From Symsagittifera roscoffensis (taxonomy: Eukaryota > Xenacoelomorpha > Acoela > Convolutidae), in assembly GCF_963678635.1 (NCBI RefSeq), contig NC_087065.1:65691374-65755373 (forward strand): a stretch of DNA of 64,000 bases, read 5' to 3'. This document shows positions 53,601 through 64,000 of the stretch, in pieces; the first letter of the stretch is position 1, and the number at the start of each line of letters is the position of its first letter. The translations under genes and the position numbers were made by a program. Under the pieces are notes generated by a model. It saw only the letters and a program-made list of their open reading frames with translations. It did no database searches and was not told where the DNA came from.

Positions 53601-55206
53601 GTCAAAATGCCCTGTATCATAGTTAAAATTTGTTTAAAATCTATTTAAAGTTACCCAGACACGTTTTTTGGTATTTTTTGAAAATTTAATTCTTTCTATG
53701 TCAAAATGACTATCTTATAATTTTCATACATGATTTTTCATCGAAAATTTTAAATCATTTTCTTAATGGTCAGAAAGCTTCGAATGTTCAGCGCTACTTC
53801 GAATAAATGTTTTTTATTGAAGTAAATCATAGCGCTCAAGATCGTTTTCGAGTTAAACAAGACTGGTCGTGTCAGGGCGAAGCCCTGAAGGTTCCAACTG
53901 CCTTTTAAGGCATATGGAGCAGTAGTATTATCAAAAAATTAAATACAATAAAACAAATTGAAAATTTTTTTCTAAAATTTGAATTTTTTTAATGAAAATC
54001 ATCCCCCCACACGCCATATTAAGTACAAAAGGGTAGATTTTGCTCCTTGCAACAAATCAATTATGGCAAATAAGAGTCTTTCAACCAATTTGTAACGATT
54101 TCTAAGACGGATCAACTCTCCGCTTACGCGTTAATAGGGCGAAATATATCGCGCGTTAGTTGTCCCAAATTGGCCAAAATGGCAATCTTTAAACCCCATA
54201 ACTTTACGAAAAATAATCACAGGTAAAATATCTTTTCGACTTTGAGCTCAGGACAACAATACCTTTCAAATGATATTTAAAAAAATCCGTCAAAAATGGC
54301 TAGATAAAAAGTCGAAATTTGTCTGAAGAAAAAAACCCACCCCGAGCACAAATATTCCGTTACTTTCGTATCGAAAGTCGGAACAATAATGCACTGTTTG
54401 CATACTGCATTTTACGCATTGTTTTTTTTTTCTCTTCGATTTTAGTGCCTTATGACATTATGCTATTTTTCATTTTTGGCTTTCTGATATTTCTGTATTG
54501 TAGGCCTTATTTTGATCAGTTTCTTCTCATTATGCCTAGGAGTTGCCAAAGTGGCATTTTTGTTCTGATTAGCCTCCTATATTTTTTTGTAATAATTCTT
54601 TACTGACTAGCACTGACTACTTCTCTCCTTGATCAACAAAACCTCGAAAGCAGTGCTTTTATTTCACTTTTTATTCTTTAATCTTCATTCTATTCTGCTT
54701 CTGTTCCAAATTGCAGTCAGGAAGGCAGGCGATAAATGAAAATGAAGAAAAAAAGTTCTTTGCGTATAATCAATCAGCTGAAATTGTAATAGCCAAATAT
54801 TTTTGAAGATTTTGAGATAACCGACAGTCTATATTTTGATAAAATCAAAAGAGCTGACAAACTGCATTGCAAAATCGTAGGTCTGCTGTTCATATAAAAT
54901 TTGATTCTTGGTTCCTCGAGTTTTTTCCTGCGCATCGATAGCTCATTTTTCCTGTTACGAAACATGAGTAAGCAGTAATGAAGATGTCCAACATTTGCGT
55001 TGCGCCGTGCGACTTTCACCATACTAGTGTACATTTAACAGACAGTCACATCTTAACTTTTTATCGTCAGTTTAAAGTCAAAAGTCGGATAAAGTTTATT
55101 TGTCGAGGCATTATAGACGGACTTAGCGAACTATATTTATGTATCATAGCAGACAAAGTTACTGTTGTTGTTTACAATCTACGCGGTGAAGTGTCAAAGT
55201 GAAACT
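53601..55206. other. Intergenic DNA before the claudin-like exon
   Basis: There is no supported gene. A compact hairpin pair lies at 53,873-53,912: CAGGGC-GAA-GCCCTG, followed by TGCCTTTTAAGGCA. The 54,319-54,606 ORF is hydrophobic (Phe/Ile/Leu-rich) but AT-driven and has no support. The ORF from 54,978 ends just before the ATG at 55,207 and may be 5' UTR. Confidence 0.35.
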
Positions 55207-55405
55207 ATGTGTAAAAAAAACTCGCAGCTGATAGTTGCGGGGCTGGCGCTGATTGCCATTTCGCTGCTGTTTATTATATTTGTGCTGGCTGATTCCCAAT
55301 ACACTATCCAGGGCCAGGTGGGATCCGAGAGTCTCCGGATGGACTACGGAGTGACTCACTTCTGCTGGAAAGTGAGACTTGAGGAGTACTGTGTCAAGTG
55401 GACCG
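55207..55405 (+). CDS. Claudin/PMP22-like four-TM protein, first exon (partial)
   Basis: From the ATG at 55,207 the exon encodes 66 residues: a short basic start (MCKKNSQL), one transmembrane segment (IVAGLALIAISLLFIIFVLA), then an extracellular stretch with FCWKVRLEEYCVKW. This resembles the aromatic-x-C...C arrangement in the first loop of claudin, PMP22 or LHFPL-type proteins. GC content is clearly higher than in the flanks. The exon ends in a good donor (ACCG|GTGAGTGT) at 55,406. An in-frame TGA just upstream supports the start. I could not find the next exons in the remaining 8.6 kb, so the gene is incomplete or has long introns. The family assignment is tentative. Confidence 0.5.
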
Positions 55406-58400
55406 GTGAGTGTGAGTCCCTCTGGTACAAGTATATGGTAGTTGCATTCCAGCAAAAAGTATAAAATATGAGTACATCCCCCAGCTTATGTGTGTAGCCA
55501 TGAAAACAGCAAGTGCACCCTTGAGATAGGTGCTATTTCAAAAAATGTTTTTTTTTCTGTACAGTTGCCTGTTAAACAAATAAACCGCACCTATCTTTTA
55601 GAAAGAAATTCAAAAAGTTTTTTTACTGATTCAACCCAAAAAATAACGCCAAGCCAAGCAATTAACTGAAAGTGAAATTTTTCTATAAATTGGCAGTTCA
55701 CTAAATTTCAGCAAATCACTGGGTGCGTTTATTTTTTCATTTCTACTTCGAAAGTTCAAGTTCAACTGATTGAAAAAAAGGAATTATTTAATTTCTTTTG
55801 AAAAATTGGTTTATAAAACTTTTTATCATGTTTCGTCATGTATGAAGTTTTCGATGATTTTTTCTTCATTTGTATTTTTTTCATAAAAGTTTAATGGTTT
55901 TGCCTTTCAATTGTTCGTTCAAAAAACATTCCGCCCAGCAATCTCCTTGGCTCTCAGTGGTTGAAAAAATGCACACAAAATCCAAAATACAAAATATACC
56001 AATATAACACACTAATATAAATACGCGGCATAGCTATCGTATTTGCAAATGGTGTGATGAAAAGAATGAACTATTCGATTTATTTAATGGTGTCAGAAGA
56101 AACAGCACTGCTGATTTGGTTATTGAAAGCCCTCGTGCGATAAAATAAATCTATAACTAAAACACTAAAACTGAACTAAAAGGTAGCACTAAATTAATCT
56201 TTTTGATAAGCATTTTGGACTGGCAACCGTTGTGCAATTCCAAAACTGATGGTGATATTTGTATTTTTTCTGGCTTGTTAATTTTTCTTTGACACTGAAG
56301 ATTTTTGTTCAAGTTTCCTTTCAAGACTCTAGCTAGCCAACACTTGCTGAGGACTCAGCAGTAAATATGACTGTGTGTTTTTCTACAGTATTCTCTCTGT
56401 ATACCACAAAACACAAACCCTAAGCAGGACATTTTTTCTCGCTTGGGGGGGCGTGTGGAGCCGATGTTGCGTTGCTGGGTGGGGCCCATTTATCTCGAGC
56501 CAGCTAATGCTTCCTCGGCGAAGCGTTTCCCTCAAGTGAGAGCAATCTCTTACTTGCCAAAATTCCTAATTGAATTCTAGGTTTTTGCAAAGAGACCTGT
56601 AAAATGGTTTCTTGATACTTTCCAGTCATATTGTTTCAGCGTTTATGTTGACATAAAAATTTTTTTAAATAAAAATTAAAAGTGACTCAATACTTCGTTC
56701 AAAAACGTTGCAGAAGATGGGTCTTTTTGGATATACCCCCTAGCTGATCAAATGTGAAACCGAACGTTTTCAGTCCTGTAAACTAAGCATATTCCTCAAA
56801 TAAAGCAAATACGGCACTCAAAAAGCAAATACTCAGATTGGTTCTTGCAATAACCCACTGTAATATCAAGCATCCCAGAGTTCTTAGTTCAATAAGAAAG
56901 TGCGCCTGCATACTTTCTCTGCAAAGAAATTATATGTCACTTTTACCGAAAATTATTTTCCCACATTTCCAGGGGCGGATCCAGGATTTTCTCGAGGTTG
57001 GAGACGGATTTTCAAAAAATTCGCGAAATTTTCGTCAACCTTTTTAATATTTCTTTCGTCGACCATATTGATATTCCGCATTATTTTCCGCGCGTTCCCT
57101 CCTCAAACTAAGTATATATTGGCGCATATATTTCAATTTGGTTTACGCAACCCTGCTAATCGAAACTGTGCTGTTAAAACTGTTTTTGAGGATTCGGCCT
57201 TTTCCCATCATTTTGTGTACCAACTGATTGTTTAAAATCCAGTTCTTATGCACTGAGCGGCCCAAAATCAGTGTTTCTACACATGTTTGGATTTAGGGCG
57301 GGGGTGAGAAATGTTTCTTTTTTCCTTTTCTGGGCTGGGTTTTTTTGGTTCTTTTATAACACATCCTTTTTAGCTGACCGACCCTAAAATTTCTTTGAAA
57401 GTGCATTAGGCGCCAATGAATATTATTTTTGAGCGGGTCGATCTAAAAAAAGACAAAAAAGGCTTACGAGAAAACCCTAGATCATCTCCCATTTCTACAT
57501 CTTGAACTGAATATAAGTCTTGAATATGAATGGCTATTAAAACGTCAAAAAAAACTCTTTGACAAAATGAATAAAAATGTAGATTTTTTTTCTGTTGAAG
57601 CTATTTTACTGAACTTGTCGATGTAGAATTATAAGAAAGCTTCTCTAGGTTCGTTGAGACTCTGACTTAATGGCACCTCAAAGTTGTCCTTTGGGTAATA
57701 ACCTCAGTAGGGCGACGAAGATTCACTACTATCCACAGTCTCGAAAAGGTTTAGGTTGTGGCAAGTATATTTTGTCGTATTACGCTGCGTGCCGTTTATG
57801 TCACTGCTCCTATAGCTGTATTACTCGCACGATCTCATGAATCTCCAATTAAATTCAAAACAGTTAAATCCAGATACAGACGGCTACAAAGTGGCCAAAA
57901 TATAATCCAGTAATCTAATCAAAAGGAAAGGGTCCGCAACCTTTTAACACCATTGCCTGATTGCAATCCAACTTTCCGTTAATTCAACTAATGATTTCTC
58001 CCTCTCTAGAGCATCCTGACTATCCAATTACTCTCAATGCATTTGTACATCACCCCAATTGGAACTGCTAAAACTAATAGTTTTTCTACAGGTCGCTATT
58101 TCCTCGAGGTAGTTTTCATTTGTTCCCACTGTATCTATCCTTTTTCCAATTCATTGACCACCTAACCAGGTACGATTAATTTTAATTTTAATAAATTGTA
58201 TTCCAAATGTTAGGAATTCATTTTAACAAAAAAAAAAAATTCTGTTACTTGCTAGATTTTTTTGAATTTAGTAGCATCCTTAACCCTAAAAATTTTTAAA
58301 TGCCTTAAACGAGCTTTAATTGTCCTGTAAGTAGCTATATTAATGCTTTTAATTTTAAGCAAACTTCCAAGAAAATTTTGCTTCCAAGATAAAAAGAAAA

Positions 58401-58417
58401 AAAACAAGAATCAAAGC
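55406..58417. other. AT-rich DNA, possible hAT-type terminus at 56,971
   Basis: This is either intron of the claudin-like gene or intergenic DNA. CAGGGGCGGATCCAGG (56,971-56,986) is identical in type to terminal inverted repeats of many animal hAT transposons and MITEs. I did not find its inverted partner (CCTGGATCCGCC) downstream, so it may be a one-ended remnant. Nothing else is supported. Confidence 0.35.
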
Positions 58418-58799
58418 TCCTACCCAATTCCCCACCTACCAACCCCCACCTACCAACCCAAAATCCTACCCAAAAAACCCAAATTACTGAAAATCAAAAT
58501 ACATCTTCGTACATTTCGCAAAAAAACACTCGAGTTTAGAATTTAGAAAATCCCTAAGCTCTTGAACAACGGCAAGCACCGCTATCAGAACCACTGACTC
58601 CAGCAAATTCCTACCCAATTCCCCACCTACCAACCCCCACCTACCAACCCAAAATCCTACCCAAAAAACCCAAATTACTGAAAATCAAAATACATCTTCG
58701 TACATTTCGCAAAAAAACACTCGAGTTTAGAATTTAGAAAATCCCTAAGCTCTTGAACAACGGCAAGCACCGCTATCAGAACCACTGACTCCAGCAAAT
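58418..58799 (+). repeat. Perfect 191-bp tandem duplication
   Basis: Two adjacent copies (58,418-58,608 and 58,609-58,799) appear identical base for base, each starting TCCTACCCAATTCCCC and ending GACTCCAGCAAAT. Each unit contains a smaller repeat (CCCCACCTACCAACC twice). The lack of differences means a very recent duplication or an assembly duplication. Confidence 0.88.
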
Positions 58800-61700
58800 C
58801 AAAAGGCACCATTAAGTGAACCACAACAAGAACCACCATATAAAATTTTTCCGTCAACTTCACAAGACTTAGGACGAATAAGACATCAAAGTCAAAACTA
58901 ATCACAAAATTTTTCAATCAAAAGACAATTAATTCATCCAAGAAGAAATAGGAATTTCACAACATCAAGAATTGGTTTTAGTTTGAGTTCACCTTCAGAG
59001 CCCTCATCTACTTTAGCACCACAATCAAAAACATACCCTTTAGACTATCAGCTTAGTACCAAATATGCCGAGTTTCCCAATCTATATAGATTCCACCCTA
59101 ACCTCTGCACAATTGAGAGATAAACCATTCTATCTCCAAACAACCTCACAACGTCTCCCACACTGGGCACACTATCGTTTTTCACAAGTGAACCAAATCT
59201 AGTTAGTGCCCCAGCTGAAACCTCAAAATCCTTTCTATCAACAACATTTTCACTAACTTTTTCACCTTCTATTTCACACATACCTCGATTTAAAACGTTA
59301 CTACAAGGATTACAACAATTTTCAACTAACAGATTTCAAGAAATGCAAAATACAAACAAACCATTAAGACTTGAATGGAACACTTTCAAAGGACCTCTCC
59401 TATTAACCGGACATTGTTTAGATAGCACTCGACTCTTCATAGTTGGGCTCCACATCACTATCACTATAGACGCGATATCCATCAGAAAATACAAGATCAT
59501 AACCTACAACTTTAATCACAACAAAACTTGATGTTAAAATTTAACATTTAAATTAACAAGTCTTACACATCATCCACTACGACTGTCTCAACCAGACCTT
59601 ACGGTACATTTTTTTACCCCCTTCTTTTATTTGCACCAAATTGATTAAAAAATACGTCAGATACGCTGAGAAAACAATTGGTTGGATATCATTTCACAAT
59701 CCCATTTCAGCCTTATCATACGCATGTATTTCTTATTATTCGTAATACTAAGCGTCCTCCATCTCTTTACAAGTGTACAGCCGACACCTCATCACTATTC
59801 GTCAAAACGCACAGTCTTTTAGTAACACACTATAACTGCGAAGAGAACCAACAAAAATATTACAAGTTTGCTAAAATTGCTAAAGTAGCACAATGTGAAT
59901 CAGAACCATAAGCAATATAAAGCACAAATGTATTTGCAACATTATACTCAACAGCCCGAGCTACAACACTTGTAAGCTGGGAATTTACCGGTGAATTTTC
60001 TCAAAAGCAAGTACATTGTACACAAAATTCAACTGGAACTTAAAATAGACTCGATAGCGAATCATGTTATCGGAGCAATTTTGAACAACTCTTTTATCTC
60101 AATCCTGAAGACTGCAGGAGCTACTTCGTCTAAACTTAGTGAAAATAATGACAAAACTCGAACACTTCTAAACTTTCACATACTTCGTGAACATAGTCAA
60201 GGTTACCTACGATTTGACGAGAAACATCCTTTCCACGGCACACATGGACGACTGGTCTACGATTTTCACGATAAACACATGAAAACCTCATATTGCATTA
60301 AATGAAAACCCACTAATTTGCAAAGCCAGCACAAAAAATATCGAATATCAAGAAAGAATATTTTTTGATTTGAAAGTTCAAGTAGAACAGGTTCAATTCA
60401 CACGAGATTTGAAAGATGACGCAAAATTTTAACAAGAAATTCGCTTGTCATGTAAATACGATCATGGATACTGCGTTCTCACAACGCACTCAAGCAATCA
60501 TTGTTTGGTTCCCTGAAGACCCCGGTACAACTTTCCAGGTGGCAAAAAAACAATCACGGTTGAAAAAATTCTATCAAAAATGTTTTGTCGAATCAATATC
60601 AAGAACAAAATCTAAAAAATAGCCCTATAGAAATATTACAGGCGTTGAAAATAAATAAACACGTTTTCAAATTGATTCAGAAACAGAATACCTATCTAAA
60701 TATACGAAAACATTATTTAAAAGACAAACTTCATCATCAGAATACAACAAATCCAAGAACTTCTCAATGAAATGCAAACAAAACAGTGACAATCAATAGA
60801 TCAAAACTTAAGAAAACTCGCCGATACAACAGTCTTTTCAGAAGTCTACGCACAAGATTACAGTGGATTTTTTAGAGAAATCAAAGACTATTTTTAACCG
60901 AGCAGGGAAACATATCGATCTCAAGGTATATCTCCAATCAATATCTTTAGCTTTTCACATATAAAAGATGAACTACTAGATTTACTAGGCTTGCCCCTTT
61001 TAACCAATGCATATAAAAATTTCAATTTTTCTAAAATGTAAGATGGATTAAAGTTTTTATATGCATTGCTTAATTCTATATTCGTTTTCATTTTCTTAAA
61101 AGAATTTTATAAGACATGTGCAACACATTGAAAAGATAACGAACAAGCAAGCAAGCGTCGCCGAAAATTATTCGCAGGACTATGCGAAATTTTTTCAACA
61201 TCAATGAAAAAAGTTTTACTTCGCGCTCAAGTTATTGAATCCGAGAAACAGTTAAAAACAAAACCAAATAAACACGACGAACCAGACAACAACACATGCA
61301 ACTCTACAGCACCCTCACAAATACACAGTTTACCGAATCAAAAGCAATAACAATTGATTACAAACGTAATTTACAGAAAAAATGTATCTCTAAGATCTAA
61401 CTTCAATCAAAACAATAATAACCAACGAAGTCCATTTTCTCATAATGATCATCGACCACAAAATCAAAATGATCCGTATTAACAAATAATAAAAAAAACC
61501 TCAAACAAATATTTTATCATCAAACTCAACCCGCATCCAGTGACGACTCCGCAGAAACTAATTTTGACACTCCTAAGATTTTAGAAAACCTCGCCTTCGC
61601 CTCTCTCGACGAGTTTTTAGATTCCAGCGCCACTACTAATTTTTCTCAACCACATTTCACCGCTCATACTCCCCAAGTACAATTAATCACCTTTTCCTCT

Positions 61701-62760
61701 AACTATGGTTCATCCTACACGGACGCTATTCTTTCTTTCATCAATTTCTAGTGCTATTGACGACACGTCTTTTGACGAACTCACTATACAACAACTAATC
61801 CACTCGATTTCACCCTCAGAATCACCATCCATTCGCAACACCCCAGCTCAAGCAGAATACCTACTAATGAAACAAAAATACACAACTAACCCTCCAAGAT
61901 GTTTACTAAATTGCCCTTTCACGTCTCTAATCCACCAAAGCCGCCATCAACGCAGACACACTAACACGCTTAAATATCTACTTGTAATCATCCCGTTTTT
62001 TTCGCAATACTGTTTTCACAATGAAGAACCCTAACGCCGACGATATCCTTATGTTGATGAATATATGTTAATATGCAGACTCCCTTGATTTTGTTTTTTA
62101 ATTTCATTAATCCACTTAGCATACCCTTAGAAAATTTGATGACGACGAAGTTTAAATCACAGCTAATCACCAGCTTACCATTTTCTTACTAGCCTTGGCC
62201 CGACATAGATACTAAGCCGCTACATTGCACGCAAGTCTAATCAGCTCGCAAAGCATACTACGATCACAATGTTCATATCGAACATTCACAATACAGCACT
62301 GACACTGCAGTGAAATCAAAACTAACCAAAAAAATTAATTTTAAAACAGAATAATTTTTAATTCACAATGCACTAACAAAAAACTAGATCATATCATCGA
62401 TCATGCACTCCAAAACATCAAAGCTATCACAGCTTTTGAATCATATTTCAGCCGCTTCGATATTTTTCAACTAAAAGTTCACTTCCTCACTCCCAAAGAA
62501 AGAGATGTTAATTGTTAAGACGAATTGATGTTGAAAACAAAACTAAAATACACTCGTTTTTATTATCGTTTTATCCAAAAGCACTTTATACAACGTTTAA
62601 CTTCAAAAAACTCACACCACCGTTATATGTTTTTAAATTCAAGGAAAAAATCATCTTGTTTTTCGGATTTTTTTTTGCATCAAAGGTATTAACCGGCACG
62701 GCACTCTTCGATACTACGATCCCGCTCGACAAATGTTTGTAGTTTGTCACACTAATACAT
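58800..62760 (+). pseudogene. Coding-like relic, probably a decayed retroelement
   Basis: Many short plus-strand fragments read like protein but are interrupted every 20-80 codons. Examples are LADTTVFSEVYAQDYSGFF (about 60,815), RRRKLFAGLCEIFSTSMKK (about 61,157) and an Asn/Gln-rich SNFNQNNNNQRSPFSHNDH (about 61,402), typical of a nucleocapsid-like tail. Later come LENLAFASLDEFLDSSAT and a part near 62,390-62,760. No catalytic motif of RT or integrase is seen. Base composition changes to a C/A-rich plus strand, unlike the flanks. I infer a gag-containing retroelement relic; a dead host gene is also possible. Confidence 0.35.
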
Positions 62761-64000
62761 TTTTACAGAAAAATCCCGCCCCATGATCATCCCAACCCAC
62801 GAATACCTTCAATTTGGCAAAATCCCCCTTTTAGAGTCCAATTTTGGCACGAAAGTTAAAATAAATTTTATAACTTGATTCAAAACACTCACCATGATTT
62901 TAATGTCGCTTCAGAAGGCACTTGAGCCTCTTTGGCCACTACTACTCATAAGAAATGTAATTAGCTTGCTAGCAAAGCTTCTAAGGCAATCAACCACCAT
63001 CGATAATGTTTTTCCAATGGACTTTTCCCCGACCCGGACTCCTCGTAAGTATGCAGTTGTTTCTTAAAGCTAACTAATTTAAAATATTTGTTTACCAAAT
63101 TATAATGATGTAGATTGCCATTTTTCTTTGAATATTTTTTCAATAGCTTCTGAAAAAAAATTTCATTCAATGCAATAAACTAAGAAATGAGTAGAAAGAG
63201 AAGGATAGAACTAACCACTTTTTTTTGTGCAACCTTTTTGAAAATCTCTGCAACTCGCCGCTTTAAAAGGCCCATTTTTAACGTAAACTGTTTAAGATTC
63301 TTGATAACTTCGCATGAGAGTTGTAGAAAATAAAAGGATATCAGTTTTCACAAATTAACTGAAAACAGCTTTAGACAGCTTTCACACGTTTCAAACTTTC
63401 CTTTAATCCATTTGGAAAAAGGAATTAAGCTTAAGTAACCAGTGCAGCTTACTAAGACCACCGCAATAACAACATGTACAGGAAAATTTTACTCTACATA
63501 AACCAGATCAAACTAGTTAAAATTTTGTTTTGACACATAAATCAAATCTTTAATAAGATCAATTGAAACTTAAAAAATACAATTCAACTTTAATCAAAAA
63601 CAAATTGATTTGAAGAAAAAAACTCCACCACAAAAATACTGACACAAAGTAAGAAAAATGTTATAAACATGAAAAGACTCTAATAAAAGACTTACAATTA
63701 TACTCCAATTGGTCCAACCCACAATTGGTCTGCGAAAAACATTAATAGGAATATAACTAAAACTGAATTACCAAAGTGCAGAGATAATTTTGTAAGAGAT
63801 ATCACAGAGCATATTACACGAGCAGCAAAAGGGAGATGACCACTCGAGGACATTCCGATTGTGGAATGGTAATTCTAGTAGTTTTGCTTGCCGCAGTCAC
63901 GACCCTCACTGGACATGAAGTATGGAGCTGACATCGCAGTTGAAGCATCCATTGAAACCGAACATTGACAAAACTCGATGTAAAAATCAACCATGCGTAT
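62761..64000. other. AT-rich DNA without recognised features
   Basis: I see no gene, RNA or repeat that can be supported in this end of the window. Confidence 0.4.

Noticed and set aside
54319-54606. Hydrophobic 95-aa ORF
   Set aside because: Phe/Ile/Leu content follows from T-rich DNA; no family pattern, no GC shift and no splice context.

Overview
The window is animal (metazoan, probably invertebrate) nuclear DNA with the standard genetic code. One host gene can be read in full: exportin-T (XPOT), split over eleven exons with GT-AG introns (40,643-49,176, + strand). A lone claudin/PMP22-like first exon lies at 55,207-55,405. I cannot name the species. Exportin-T, a REL-endonuclease LINE and a giant Ty3/Gypsy element together fit an invertebrate.

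The left 40.5 kb is a nest of transposable elements. The outermost is an inverted, decayed LINE (LINE2; 10.0-12.34 kb with its 5' zinc-finger end at 40.31-40.53 kb). Inside it sits a second LINE of the same family in + orientation (LINE1; 12.65-15.17 kb plus 39.75-40.17 kb). Inside LINE1, within its endonuclease active site, sits a 24,580-bp LTR retrotransposon (15,167-39,746). That element has 921-bp LTRs differing at only about five positions, a ~3-kb structured leader, and a 2,495-codon gag-pol. One UAA in the integrase core separates gag-pol from a further 704 codons of pol. A third ORF of 2,981 codons encodes an SGNH/GDSL-hydrolase domain and a second SGNH-like region, neither part of the normal Ty3/Gypsy set. 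This ORF is the best candidate for an undescribed system, together with the structured leader: six hairpins all ending in the same CCGGA(A/G)GGGT arm, then an array of that arm alone.

Positions 1-6,470 are a near-identical direct copy of 14,364-20,833 (LINE1 3' part, 5' LTR, leader, gag start). The copy is then rearranged: gag breaks off and 1.4 kb of leader is repeated (6,474-7,898). It is either a recent segmental duplication or an assembly duplication. From 7.9 to 10 kb there is unassigned DNA and a ~150-bp tandem repeat, which recurs in XPOT intron 2.

The transposon nest ends about 115 bp before the XPOT start codon. Downstream of XPOT the DNA is AT-rich and gene-poor: a possible decayed tRNA-derived SINE, a GATCTCAATTCC minisatellite, a palindromic AT-rich repeat, a perfect 191-bp tandem duplication, and coding-like relics of another retroelement at about 59-62.7 kb.
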